A stretch of 63,714 nt of DNA from Corynebacterium sp. ACRPH (GCF_022347285.1 NZ_JAKRND010000014.1:1-63714), one strand, 5' to 3'. Counted from the first letter of the stretch, positions 9,138 through 17,834 are shown. Notes: generated by a model from the sequence alone, not told the origin. Translations and numbers: made by a program.

Positions 9138-10967
9138 TTACGCGATGTGTCCCAATGCGTCTCCCTTCGAAACATTGTCGCCTGGATTTAGCTGCGCCAG
9201 CGTGATGGTACCGGCGGATTTGGCCTCCACCGTGGATTCCATCTTCATGGCCTCGATGGTGGCGATCGGCTGTCCGGCCTCCACGGAGTCGCCATCGGCG
9301 ACCTGCCACTTCACCAGTACACCGGTGTACGGGCACACCACGGCGTTAGCGTCGGCACTGCCACCGGCGGGGCCGCCCGTAGAAGAAGAGCCCGCGCCGG
9401 GGTTACCAGCGGCCGCGCTGGAACCGGTGGTGGAGGAGGCCGAGGTGGCGTCCGCACCTGAAGAAGCAGCGGCGGCAACACCGAAGGACGAAGGAAGGCT
9501 CACGCGGTGCAGGCGGCCGTCGATCTCCACGGTAAGAGTGGTGCGCTCGGTGTAAGCATCCTCGACGTCCTCCGGGGAAGAACCGGCATAGCCCGCGCCG
9601 ATGCCGGGCTCGTACTCCTTGTCCACCCAGTCGGTGTAGACGTGCAGATCGTCGCCGCAGAACGCAGGGTGGGTGACGATGTCCTTGTGGAACGGCAGTA
9701 CGGTGCGCACACCCTGGATGCGCATCTCGGCCAGAGCGGCCTGGGCGCGGCGCAGGGCGACCTCGCGGTTCGGGCCCTTGACGATCAGCTTGGCCATCAG
9801 GGAATCGTAGAAGCCGGGGATCGTGGAGCCGGAACGCACGCCCGCGTCCACGCGGATGCCCGGACCCGTCGGAACCTCGAACTGGGTGACGGTGCCGGGG
9901 GAGGGGACGAAGCCATTGGCGGCATCCTCCGCGTTGATGCGGAACTCGAAGGCGTGGCCGTCGCTGGCCGGATCCTCGTCGAAGCTCAGCGGCAGGCCGG
10001 CGGCGATGCGGAACTGCTCGCCGACGATGTCCACACCCGTCACAGCCTCGGTGACCGGGTGCTCGACCTGCACGCGGGTGTTGACCTCCAGGAAGCTGAC
10101 GGTGCCGTCCTCGGCGACGATGAACTCCACCGTGCCCGCGCCCGTGTAGTTCGCGGCCTGGCAGATGGAGCGGGAGCCCTCGATGATGTCGGTGCGCTGC
10201 TTATCTGTCAGGAAAGGCGCCGGGGCCTCCTCGACGAGCTTCTGGAAGCGGCGCTGCACCGAGCAATCGCGCGTGCCAACGACGCGCACGTTGCCGTGCG
10301 TATCGGCCAGCACCTGCGCCTCCACGTGGCGGGGCTTGGTCAGGAACTTCTCCACGTAGCACTCGCCACGACCGAAGGCTGCCTTGGCCTCACGACCTGC
10401 GGACTCGAAGGCGGCCTCGATGTCGTTGTAATCGTGCACGACCTTCAGACCACGGCCACCGCCGCCGAATGCGGCCTTGATGGCGATGGGCATGCCGTGC
10501 TCGTCGGCGAAATCGCGGGCCTGCTCCCAGTTCGGGATCGGATCCGGGGTGCCGGGCGCCAGCGGGGCGCCAACCTCGGTAGCCAGGGCGCGAGCAGCGA
10601 CCTTGTTGCCCAGGGTCTCAATGGCCTCCGGTGTGGGGCCGACCCAGGTCAAACCAGCCTCCGCGACGGCGCGGGCGAAGTCTGCATTCTCCGAAAGGAA
10701 GCCGTAGCCGGGGTGCACGCAGTCTGCGCCAGCACGCAGGGCGATATCCAGTAGGGCTGGGATGTTCATGTACGTTTCAGCGGCGGTATTGCCGGGCAGG
10801 GTGTAAGCCTCGTCGGCGATCTTTGCGTGCAGGTTGTCCACGTCTGCCTCGGAAACGACGGCGATGGAGCGAATGCCGAGGTCCCGGGCTGCGCGGGCGA
10901 TGCGAACGGCGATCTCGCCGCGGTTGGCGATGAGGACGGTCTGTAGTGGGAAGGTCTCGTGGCTCAT
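9138..10967 (-). CDS. Biotin carboxylase-BCCP fusion in pxp operon
   Basis: 609 aa: biotin carboxylase (VLIANRGEIAVRIARAARDL at the N-terminus, ATP-grasp loop FGGGGRG, EVNTRVQVEHPVTE), an acidic/Ser-Gly linker, then a biotinyl domain with the acceptor Lys in EAMKME at about 575. ATG 10967 is preceded by AAGGAAC with 7 nt spacing; an earlier ATG overlapping the previous stop has no ribosome site. No acyl-CoA carboxyltransferase gene lies nearby. Its operon partner is the PxpB/PxpC fusion, whose domains resemble the carboxyltransferase part of urea carboxylase. Carboxylation of an amide substrate is therefore a real alternative to acyl-CoA chemistry. Confidence 0.85.
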   Translation of the reverse strand: MSHETFPLQTVLIANRGEIAVRIARAARDLGIRSIAVVSEADVDNLHAKIADEAYTLPGNTAAETYMNIPALLDIALRAGADCVHPGYGFLSENADFARAVAEAGLTWVGPTPEAIETLGNKVAARALATEVGAPLAPGTPDPIPNWEQARDFADEHGMPIAIKAAFGGGGRGLKVVHDYNDIEAAFESAGREAKAAFGRGECYVEKFLTKPRHVEAQVLADTHGNVRVVGTRDCSVQRRFQKLVEEAPAPFLTDKQRTDIIEGSRSICQAANYTGAGTVEFIVAEDGTVSFLEVNTRVQVEHPVTEAVTGVDIVGEQFRIAAGLPLSFDEDPASDGHAFEFRINAEDAANGFVPSPGTVTQFEVPTGPGIRVDAGVRSGSTIPGFYDSLMAKLIVKGPNREVALRRAQAALAEMRIQGVRTVLPFHKDIVTHPAFCGDDLHVYTDWVDKEYEPGIGAGYAGSSPEDVEDAYTERTTLTVEIDGRLHRVSLPSSFGVAAAASSGADATSASSTTGSSAAAGNPGAGSSSTGGPAGGSADANAVVCPYTGVLVKWQVADGDSVEAGQPIATIEAMKMESTVEAKSAGTITLAQLNPGDNVSKGDALGHIA

Positions 10968-10980
10968 GGGTTCGTTCCTT

Positions 10981-11010
10981 GTCGTTGCGGTCGTTGCGGT
11001 CGTTGTCGTC
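10981..11010. repeat. 9-bp tandem repeat before the biotin carboxylase
   Basis: GTCGTTGCG is repeated twice and then partially (GTCGTTGTCGTC) between the stop of the pxpB-pxpC gene and the ribosome site of the biotin carboxylase. It is a short tandem array that could change in length and alter intergenic spacing. Confidence 0.5.
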
Positions 11011-11032
11011 TTGAGCGTTGTGTCAGGGAGCA

Positions 11033-12688
11033 TTACTGGGTTTTAGGCGTGTCTTCTCGCGAGGCAGCCCCAGCGCTTGCCGGCTGTGCGAAGTCGATCA
11101 GCTCGAAGCGCACTGTATCTCCCGGGGCCAGCTGGCCGGCCTTGTCCAGGTCCTTGTCGATGACAGTGGCGATAACGGGGTAGCCGCCGGTCACCGGGTG
11201 GTCTGCCAGGAACACCACGGGCAACCCATTCGGCGGAACCTGAATGCTGCCGCTGACCATGCCCTCGCTGGCTAGTTCGCCGTCGCGGTCGCGCTTTAGG
11301 GGTTCCGGCGCTTCGTTCCCCTCTTCTAGCGCCAGGCGCAGCCCCACGCGGTTCGACTGGCCCGTCACGGTCCATTCGAGCTCCGTGAATCGTTGCAGTT
11401 CTGCTTCGCCGAACCAGTCGTTGCGCGGCCCGGCCACACAACGCAGTACGTTCGTGCCATCAAAGGGGTTGGTGGTCGCACTACCGACGGAGGCTCGGGC
11501 AGTACGGCGCCCGGCCTTCAATACGTCGTCGGTGGCCACGGGCTGTGGCCCCAGCCCGGAAAGAATGTCGGTGGAGTTGGAGCCCAGGACCTCGTCCGTC
11601 ACCAGCCCGCCGCGTACGGCCACGTAGTTGCGTAGGCCGTTGCCCGCCCCGCCGAGTGGTTCTACCTTCAGCGTCTGTCCAGCCTTCACCTGCACCGGAG
11701 CGCCCAGCTCGAAGTTCCGTCGGCCGATCGATACCTTCGCCCGTGCACCTGTCACGCATACGGCGGTATCCACCAGCGCTTCCAGCTCAAGACCGCCGAT
11801 GTTCTCCAGTACGGTTGCGCTCGAGGCGTTGCCGACTACGTCGTTTGCTGCCCAGGCGCTCGCTCGGTCAACTGCACCGGAGCCGTTCACGCCGATGTCG
11901 CCGTGGCCTGCGCGCCCAGAGTCCTGATATAGGGTCTGCAGCCCCGCATCGAGGACCTTTACACTCTGGCGGGCAGGGACGATAGGTTTCTTGTTTTGTG
12001 ACGCCCCCACGCCCGCGCCGGCCGTGGCCTTCTTTGCGGAGCCAGCCTCAGCGCTAATGGATTCGCGCACCTGGCGATAGCGCACGGTATCGCCCGGCTG
12101 TAGCAGCGCAGGCTGTTCTGCATTCGTATCCCACATTGGCTGCGTGGTGTGACCCAGCAGCTGCCAGCCGCCGGGGGAGGTGCGGGGATAGACCGCGGAG
12201 AACTGTCCGGCCAGGCCCACCGCGCCGGCCGGAACGGCAGTGCGCGGGGAGCTGCGGCGGGGTACGTCCCAGGTGTAGGACTGGTCGCCTGCGGCCGGCA
12301 CGCAGTATGTGAACCCCGGGGCGAAGCCGCCGAAGGCCGCCAGCCACTGCTGCTGGGTGTGGCGGGTGATGAGCTCCTCAGTGGAGATACTCATCAGTTC
12401 CGCGACATCCGCCAGGTCCTCGCTGTCGTAGACGACGTCAATGGTGACTTCCCGCGGGTTGGCCTCCGCAGAGCTCTGCGGGTGGAAGTCCCGCAGGGTA
12501 TTCAAGCCGGCGATGGCGGAGGAGTGGGCGTCAAAACAAACAAGCACAGTGCGCGCCGCGGCGATGGCCTCGACCTGACCGGGCAAGGGGCTGGCTACGA
12601 GCGAGGCGTGCCAGGACATCACTGTGTCCAGGTCGGGCAGGTCTACGATGACGGCGCGGGTGCCGACGGGGGAAACGGTGTGGCTCAC
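11033..12688 (-). CDS. pxpB-pxpC: 5-oxoprolinase subunits B and C fused (KipI-KipA)
   Basis: A 551-aa fusion. The N-terminal ~220 residues are KipI/PxpB (FGGFAPGFTYC, VPAGAVGLAGQFSAVYP, SPGGWQLLG) and the rest is KipA/PxpC (VLDAGLQTLYQDSGRAGHGDIG, ENIGGLELEAL). With PxpA such proteins cleave 5-oxoproline to glutamate using ATP. They also resemble the carboxyltransferase part of urea carboxylase. GTG 12688 overlaps the pxpA stop in a GTGA arrangement with GGGAGC upstream, so translation is coupled. The linker region (about 210-235) contains one copy of the dispersed TGACGCCCCC motif, encoding GASQNKK. Fusion of B and C occurs elsewhere in actinobacteria. Confidence 0.9.
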   Translation of the reverse strand: MSHTVSPVGTRAVIVDLPDLDTVMSWHASLVASPLPGQVEAIAAARTVLVCFDAHSSAIAGLNTLRDFHPQSSAEANPREVTIDVVYDSEDLADVAELMSISTEELITRHTQQQWLAAFGGFAPGFTYCVPAAGDQSYTWDVPRRSSPRTAVPAGAVGLAGQFSAVYPRTSPGGWQLLGHTTQPMWDTNAEQPALLQPGDTVRYRQVRESISAEAGSAKKATAGAGVGASQNKKPIVPARQSVKVLDAGLQTLYQDSGRAGHGDIGVNGSGAVDRASAWAANDVVGNASSATVLENIGGLELEALVDTAVCVTGARAKVSIGRRNFELGAPVQVKAGQTLKVEPLGGAGNGLRNYVAVRGGLVTDEVLGSNSTDILSGLGPQPVATDDVLKAGRRTARASVGSATTNPFDGTNVLRCVAGPRNDWFGEAELQRFTELEWTVTGQSNRVGLRLALEEGNEAPEPLKRDRDGELASEGMVSGSIQVPPNGLPVVFLADHPVTGGYPVIATVIDKDLDKAGQLAPGDTVRFELIDFAQPASAGAASREDTPKTQ

Positions 12689-13461
12689 AGGAAGCTCCCG
12701 ATGGTGATGTTGTTGGACTGCAGTTCGGCGGCGATGCGCTCTGCCATGGCGACCGCGCCGGGGGAATCGCCGTGGACGCACACGGAATCGGCGGCCGTGC
12801 GGATGGTGGAGCCGTCGATGGCCTCGATCGTGCCTTCCTTGGCCATACGTACCACGCGGCGGGCGACGACCTCCGGGTCGTGCAGAACGGCGCCGTTTTC
12901 GCGGCGGGAGACCAGAGTGCCGTCCGGGTTGTAGGCGCGGTCGGCGAAGACCTCGTTGATCACGCGCAGGCCGGCCTTTTCTGCGTAGTTGGCGGCAACC
13001 GCGCCGGGCAGCAGCATTACGGGCAGGTCCGCGCCGAATGCCTTGATGCCCTCGATGACGGCCTTGGCCTGGGCCTCGTGGTGGACGATCGTGTTGTACA
13101 TCGCGCCGTGGGGCTTGACGTAGCGCACCTGCGTACCGCGCGCCTTAGCCAGCGCGTCGAGGGCGCCGATCTGGTAGAGAACCTCGTCGGCCAGCTCGGC
13201 GGGGGAGTAGTCGATGAAACGGCGGCCGAAACCGGCCTGGTCGTTGTAGCCGACGTGCGCGCCGACGGAGACGTTGTTCTCCGCGGCGGCGGCCAGGGTG
13301 TTGGAGATCGCGTGGGCATCGCCGGCGTGGAAGCCGCAGGCGACGTTGGCGCTGGAGACGATGGCCACCATTGCGGCGTCGTCGCTGACGGGGTTGCCGC
13401 CGGTCGTTTCTCCGAGGTCGGCGTTCAGGTCGATGGAAAGCGGACTGCGGGTGGTGGACAT
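12685..13461 (-). CDS. pxpA: 5-oxoprolinase subunit A (LamB/YcsF family)
   Basis: 258 aa, a normal family length. Diagnostic motifs are DLNADLGE near 11, ANVACGFHAGD near 38, GAHVGY, VKPHGAMYN, EVFADRAY and CVHGDSPGA. PxpA is the catalytic TIM-barrel-like subunit that works with PxpB and PxpC on 5-oxoproline. AGGAGT lies 8 nt upstream of ATG 13461. It is the first gene of the minus-strand operon pxpA / pxpB-pxpC / biotin carboxylase / GntR, and its promoter region carries the palindrome and GlxR-type site described at 13516 and 13560. Confidence 0.93.
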   Translation of the reverse strand: MSTTRSPLSIDLNADLGETTGGNPVSDDAAMVAIVSSANVACGFHAGDAHAISNTLAAAAENNVSVGAHVGYNDQAGFGRRFIDYSPAELADEVLYQIGALDALAKARGTQVRYVKPHGAMYNTIVHHEAQAKAVIEGIKAFGADLPVMLLPGAVAANYAEKAGLRVINEVFADRAYNPDGTLVSRRENGAVLHDPEVVARRVVRMAKEGTIEAIDGSTIRTAADSVCVHGDSPGAVAMAERIAAELQSNNITIGSFL

Positions 13462-13515
13462 GCGATCGACTCCTTGCGTGGCCGGGGAGTGCGGGGCGCC
13501 GCACCTCCGGCCGGA

Positions 13516-13526
13516 TTGTTCAACAA
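13516..13526. promoter_or_regulatory. Predicted GntR operator 2
   Basis: TTGTTCAACAA, within the perfect 13-bp palindrome ATTGTTCAACAAT (13515-13527), 54 nt upstream of pxpA. It matches the element at 6200-6210 except at the central base. Confidence 0.65.
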
Positions 13527-13559
13527 TGTGCGTGCCAGTTTAGTGACCTACACAACCAT

Positions 13560-13575
13560 TGTGAAATCAATCACC
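13560..13575. promoter_or_regulatory. Predicted GlxR/CRP-type site upstream of pxpA
   Basis: TGTGAAATCAATCACC fits GTGA-N6-TCAC. Its pairing with the palindrome at 13516 repeats the arrangement found before the convergent operon (6200 and 6219), which supports both as functional. Confidence 0.5.
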
Positions 13576-13599
13576 CGCTTGTCGCAACGGTGACCTGCG

Positions 13600-14352
13600 T
13601 TATTTTTTATCCCGCTTGTCCCTGTTGTCCTGCTTAGCCTTCTTGGCATCAGCCTTGGCAGCAGACTTGGCGCCAGCTTTGGCATCTTCTTCCAGGACGT
13701 ACACGCTGCGGTTGGCCTGCTTGGCCTTGTCCACCTGGTCCAGCAGCCCCTCCAGGCGATTCCACAGGTTCGTGCTGATCGCCCGCTCCGCGCGCTTCCA
13801 CACCTTCGCATCCCCGGTGCCCCACGCAACTGGCATGGGGGAGATCTCCTCGTACACCTTCGGCCCGCGCGTCGGCCGGTAGCCGGTTACGGCCATGGAC
13901 GGCACCCGCGCACCGACCTCACGGGGAACACCCGGCACAGAGGTCACGGTGCGGTATGCCAGGGCGGGAACGGTCTTCGCTGGCTCGGTAGAGGCGTCCA
14001 CAAGCATCAACAGCACCATGTCGCGCGCGTTGACCTCCGCGATCATCGCCGGGGCCAGCTGGTACATGTCGAAGTACTGCTGCGGCGAGCCCATCTTGCG
14101 CGGCAGCACCGGAATCAGGATCAGGCACAGCAGCGCGAACACGCCCAGCGCGAAGCTAATCGCGAGGGCCCACCACTGAGAACCCGCGGTGATCAGCAGC
14201 ACGGCCACGATCACTGCCAGGACGGCGGCCAGCACGCCCGCCGAAACCTGCATACGCTTCGCATCACGCAGGAATTCGTTGTGCTTGCGGGCGTATTCCT
14301 CGTCGACGTCGAAGTTGAAGTCAACCTGCATCGGTTGCTGGGCGGCGGACAT
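13600..14352 (-). CDS. DUF3239 membrane protein
   Basis: 250 aa with two adjacent membrane helices (about 36-57 and 62-84), a conserved cytoplasmic-type domain containing the MGSPQQYFDMYQLAPAMIAEV stretch, and a very basic Lys/Ala-rich tail of ~35 residues. AAGGAG lies 4 nt before ATG 14352, and the gene starts 33 nt after the XPB helicase stop, so the two are probably co-transcribed. Function is unknown in the family as I know it. Confidence 0.75.
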   Translation of the reverse strand: MSAAQQPMQVDFNFDVDEEYARKHNEFLRDAKRMQVSAGVLAAVLAVIVAVLLITAGSQWWALAISFALGVFALLCLILIPVLPRKMGSPQQYFDMYQLAPAMIAEVNARDMVLLMLVDASTEPAKTVPALAYRTVTSVPGVPREVGARVPSMAVTGYRPTRGPKVYEEISPMPVAWGTGDAKVWKRAERAISTNLWNRLEGLLDQVDKAKQANRSVYVLEEDAKAGAKSAAKADAKKAKQDNRDKRDKK

Positions 14353-14385
14353 GGGGCTCCTTAAAACAGAGGGGTCTTAAAAATT

Positions 14386-16032
14386 CTAAAGGTCGAAAGA
14401 GTCGACGATGCGGTAGCCGTAGCCCTGCTCAGCCAGGAAGCGCTGGCGGTGCGCGGCATAATCCGCGTCTAGTGTGTCACGCGCGACGATGGAGTAGAAA
14501 AACGCCCCGCCGCCGTCCGGCTTCGGGCGCAGAATGCGGCCCAGGCGTTGCGCCTCCTCCTGCCGCGAGCCGAACGTGCCGGAAATCTGGATGGCCACGG
14601 ACGCGCCGGGCAGATCGATGCTGAAGTTCGCCACCTTGGAAACCACCAGCGTCTTCAGCTCACCATCGCGGAACTGCTGGTAGAGCTTCTCGCGCTTGGC
14701 GTTGCCGGTCTTGCCGTCGATGACGGGCACGTCTAGCTCCTCGGCGATCTCTTCTAGCTGGTCGATGTACGCGCCGATGATCAGCGTCGGCTCGTCCGGG
14801 TGCATCTCCATGATCTTGCGCACCACCTTCGTCTTCGTCGGGGTGGTGGCGGCCAGTCGGTATTTGTCGGATTGCTCGGCGGTGGCATAAACCATCCGCT
14901 CGGCCTCGGTCAGCTGCACGCGTACCTCGGTGCAGTCCGCCGGGGCGATCCAGCCCTGCGATTCGATGTCCTTCCATGGGGCGTCATAGCGCTTCGGCCC
15001 GATCAGGCTGAATACGTCGCCTTCGCGACCGTCCTCGCGCACCAAGGTAGCGGTGAGCCCCAGGCGGCGACGGGACTGCAGGTCGGAGGTCATGCGGAAC
15101 ACCGGGGCGGGCAGCAGGTGCACCTCGTCGTAGATGATCAAGCCCCAGTCGCGGGAGTCGAACAGCTCCAGCGCCCGGTATTCGCCCTTCGACTTGCGGG
15201 TGACCACCTGGTAGGTGGCGATGGTCACGGGGCGGATCTCCTTTTTCTCTCCGGAGTATTCGCCGATCTCCTCCTCCGTCAGGGAGGTACGGCGCACTAG
15301 CTCGTCCTTCCATTGCCTGCCCGCGACGGTGTTCGTCACCAGGATCAGCGTGGTGGCCTTCGCCTTGGCCATCGAAGCCGCGCCGACCATCGTCTTGCCG
15401 GCACCACACGGCAGGACGACCACACCCGAGCCGCCCTCCCAGAAGCTATCGGCCGCCATCTCCTGGTAGTCGCGCAGCTGCCATTCTTCGTGTTCCTGCG
15501 AAAGCTCGATGGGGTGCGCCTCGCCGTCGACGTATCCCGCCAGGTCCTCTGCGGGCCAGCCGACCTTCAACAGTTCCTGCTTGAGCCTGCCGCGCTCGGA
15601 AGGGTGCACAACGATCGAGTCTTCGTCGATCTCTGCGCCCAACATGGGCTTGATCTTTTTGTGACGCCGGATCTCCGTCAGCACAGCCCTGTCCGTCGTC
15701 TCCAGCACGAGGCCGTGGGCCGGGTGCTTGATGAGCTTCAGCCGCCCGTAGCGATCCATCGTGTCGGCAATGTCGATGAGCAGTGGCTGCGGGACGGGGA
15801 ACCGCGAGTAAGTTTCCAGCACGTCCATGACCTGCTCCGCGTCGTGCCCGGCGGCACGGGCGTTCCACAGCGCTAGCGGGGTGATGCGGTAGGTGTGTAC
15901 GTGCTCGGGTGCGCGCTCCAACTCCGCGAACGGCGCCAGCGCGGTGCGCGCCTCTTGCGCCTGTTCGTGGTCGATTTCCAGCAGCACGGTCTTATCCGAC
16001 TGCACAATGAGCGGTCCGTTTCCAATGCCCAC
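14386..16032 (-). CDS. XPB-type DNA repair helicase (complete copy)
   Basis: A 548-aa SF2 helicase like mycobacterial XPB: N-terminal helicase-associated domain, Walker A LPCGAGKT, DEVH box IIYDEVHLLPAPVF, motif III GLTATLVRED and motif VI QRLGRILRPK. It ends in the usual YRIVDSFDL. GTG 16032 is preferred: AAGGAAG lies about 10 nt upstream and the residues that follow align with the second copy; an upstream ATG 16086 has no support. The 5' region differs strongly in DNA from the homologous part of the chimera at 19746-21326, while about 70 nt around 14980-15050 are almost identical to it, suggesting a recombination boundary inside the gene. It unwinds DNA 3'-5' in repair. Confidence 0.92.
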   Translation of the reverse strand: MGIGNGPLIVQSDKTVLLEIDHEQAQEARTALAPFAELERAPEHVHTYRITPLALWNARAAGHDAEQVMDVLETYSRFPVPQPLLIDIADTMDRYGRLKLIKHPAHGLVLETTDRAVLTEIRRHKKIKPMLGAEIDEDSIVVHPSERGRLKQELLKVGWPAEDLAGYVDGEAHPIELSQEHEEWQLRDYQEMAADSFWEGGSGVVVLPCGAGKTMVGAASMAKAKATTLILVTNTVAGRQWKDELVRRTSLTEEEIGEYSGEKKEIRPVTIATYQVVTRKSKGEYRALELFDSRDWGLIIYDEVHLLPAPVFRMTSDLQSRRRLGLTATLVREDGREGDVFSLIGPKRYDAPWKDIESQGWIAPADCTEVRVQLTEAERMVYATAEQSDKYRLAATTPTKTKVVRKIMEMHPDEPTLIIGAYIDQLEEIAEELDVPVIDGKTGNAKREKLYQQFRDGELKTLVVSKVANFSIDLPGASVAIQISGTFGSRQEEAQRLGRILRPKPDGGGAFFYSIVARDTLDADYAAHRQRFLAEQGYGYRIVDSFDL

Positions 16033-16133
16033 GCTGTGTGTCACTTCCTTTTTGTTTATCGACGCCACCGCGACGGTGTTGCTCAAGCCAAAGACATCAT
16101 TTTACGCTGCAGTGGTGCGAACTCGTGCTCCAC

Positions 16134-16147
16134 TATGCTGAGACCCA
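16134..16147 (+). promoter_or_regulatory. Possible leaderless start of the lysR gene
   Basis: TATGCT at 16134-16139 is a weak -10-like hexamer 8 nt before ATG 16147. No Shine-Dalgarno sequence is present. An in-frame ATG at 16135 is the alternative start. Confidence 0.3.
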
Positions 16148-17007
16148 TGATTGCTCAGACGGGAAATCTGCGCCAATGGCAGTATTTCGTGGCTTTAGCG
16201 GAGACCGGTAGTTTTACAGCGGCGGCTGCGCGACTGGGAGTGAGTCAGCCGCCTGTCTCCAATGCCATTAAGCGCTTAGAAGCTGGTGTAGGTACACCGC
16301 TATTTATCCGAGGGGCGGGGGAAGTGAAACTAACCGAGGCAGGGTTGACCTTGCTTCCATATGCCCGGGTGATTAATCGCGATCTTCAGACTATGCATTC
16401 GATGATTGACGGTATCCGAAGTGGTGCGCAAAGCGGGTTTCGTTTGGCCATCAGTAGTGCGCTTCCAAGCGAGATAGGATCGCGTATTGCAGCAAAGGCA
16501 CAGCAGCATGATGGAGTAGTTTTGTCGTCACTGCCTTCTGTTGAGATTCTTGCCCGTGTTGAAGAAGGCGCTATTCATGCGGGGCTTGTTCAAGCTCCGG
16601 TTCCCTTGGGTACTCACCGCAGTGCGAGGCAGTTTTCTCTGTCACGTGATCTAGTGGTGCCGCCGGGGTATTCAAGGTTGGATAAGACCTTGTCTCAATT
16701 GAATCTGCTGGTGGAGAACCTGAATGACAATTCAAGTGCAGCCAGTGGTTTGGCGAGAGAGCTATTTCGGTCGGGTGTGTCTTGCGAAATTAATGATTCA
16801 GAGGATGCTCTAGGTAGGGGCTTATTGATTGGAAGAGGGGAGGGGATGTCTTTGGTATTTCGCGGTTTTCACCAGTTTGACAATGCTATTGAGCTTCCTT
16901 CCCGTTTCGATTTTTCCGTGGATGTAGTGGTTCGCCGAGGTGGGATGGACAATGGCGCCGAGGCCATGGCGGTCGCCGAAAGAATTTGTCGAAGGATTAA
17001 CCAATGA
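16147..17007 (+). CDS. LysR-family regulator of the beta-lactam cassette
   Basis: 286 aa with an N-terminal winged helix-turn-helix (FVALAETGSFTAAAARLGVSQPPVSNAIKRLE) and a substrate-binding-like domain. Its stop overlaps the next start in ATGA, so it is translationally coupled to the beta-lactamase-like gene. This differs from the divergent ampR-ampC layout. Codon use and base composition are more AT-rich than in the flanking helicase genes, in line with import. A perfect LysR-type T-N11-A dyad lies upstream of the PBP gene (17909-17924). I infer that it activates or represses the PBP in response to cell-wall stress. Confidence 0.88.
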   Translation: MIAQTGNLRQWQYFVALAETGSFTAAAARLGVSQPPVSNAIKRLEAGVGTPLFIRGAGEVKLTEAGLTLLPYARVINRDLQTMHSMIDGIRSGAQSGFRLAISSALPSEIGSRIAAKAQQHDGVVLSSLPSVEILARVEEGAIHAGLVQAPVPLGTHRSARQFSLSRDLVVPPGYSRLDKTLSQLNLLVENLNDNSSAASGLARELFRSGVSCEINDSEDALGRGLLIGRGEGMSLVFRGFHQFDNAIELPSRFDFSVDVVVRRGGMDNGAEAMAVAERICRRINQ

Positions 17008-17834
17008 CTGCACGGATGGAGATGGCCCTGGAAAACGTGTTGACGCGGTCGGGGTGTGAGGGATGGTGGTGTGCATCGCGACTGCACGATGGGGTGACTA
17101 TCGGACGCAAACAAGACGAGAAAATTACGGTGGCATCCTTATATAAAATCCGGCTCCTCCACCTCACTTTGGAAGCGATTCAACGAGGTGATCTGGATCC
17201 TCGTCTTCGTGTTGACGTTGCACCGTCCAAAGGAACTTACGAAGGGTATGGGTTCGCTGCCTTTGATGACGCAGTGAACGTGAGTCTCCGAGACTTAATG
17301 AAACAAGTCGCATCGGTGTCAGATAACGTGGCCGCCCACGAGATTTTGCGTCTACTGCCTGCGTGGGCTCGAGAAGCATTTCTTAAACGGTTTCCACCTC
17401 ATTATGACTTGCAAGATCGGAATAGCTTAGTGACGGCGGAGAAACAATTGCGTCAATATGTTCAATCCCAAGGGGGGAGAAGTACAGATATAGCGTTTTC
17501 TGCAGTCTCTTCGTTGGCGGAAATAACTAATGACTTGGAACAGGTTTGGAAAGACGATAGTGCAGCGGTACGTCGATCTATGTGTGAACTCTTGGGGTTG
17601 CAGGTGTGGCGTCACCGTGTTCCTTCAGGCTTTCCTCCAAGCGGCGTTGATATCTATGGAAAAACGGGCACTGTAGGACTTCTCCATGGTGAAGCTTCGA
17701 TTATCCAGGTTGAGGGCGAGGAGCCCATTGTGGTGTCCATCATGCTGAAACAGGTGGTGCCAGAACAAGCAATGAGTACTCACGATGGTGCTATTGGCGA
17801 AGTGGCTAGACTGCTCGTGGACGCTCTTCGTTAG
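17004..17834 (+). CDS. bla: Class A beta-lactamase-like serine hydrolase without signal peptide
   Basis: 276 aa with the three penicillin-interacting motifs: Ser45-L-Y-Lys48, Ser106-Asp-Asn108 and Lys220-Thr-Gly222. A possible omega-loop Glu is E146 in EKQLR, but the usual Asn of ExxLN is Arg. The start overlaps the lysR stop and the N-terminus (MTARMEMALENVLTRSG) has no signal peptide or lipobox, so the product should stay in the cytoplasm, odd for an enzyme that protects the wall. It may be a weak lactamase, an intracellular sensor or a wall-fragment hydrolase. Corynebacterial annotation calls similar genes blaB; I cannot confirm activity. Confidence 0.78.
   Translation: MTARMEMALENVLTRSGCEGWWCASRLHDGVTIGRKQDEKITVASLYKIRLLHLTLEAIQRGDLDPRLRVDVAPSKGTYEGYGFAAFDDAVNVSLRDLMKQVASVSDNVAAHEILRLLPAWAREAFLKRFPPHYDLQDRNSLVTAEKQLRQYVQSQGGRSTDIAFSAVSSLAEITNDLEQVWKDDSAAVRRSMCELLGLQVWRHRVPSGFPPSGVDIYGKTGTVGLLHGEASIIQVEGEEPIVVSIMLKQVVPEQAMSTHDGAIGEVARLLVDALR

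Noticed and set aside
9507..10754. Long plus-strand open frame opposite the biotin carboxylase
   Set aside because: It is a GC-bias shadow of the carboxylase gene with no family features; similar antisense frames lie opposite gltA, lhr and the permeases.
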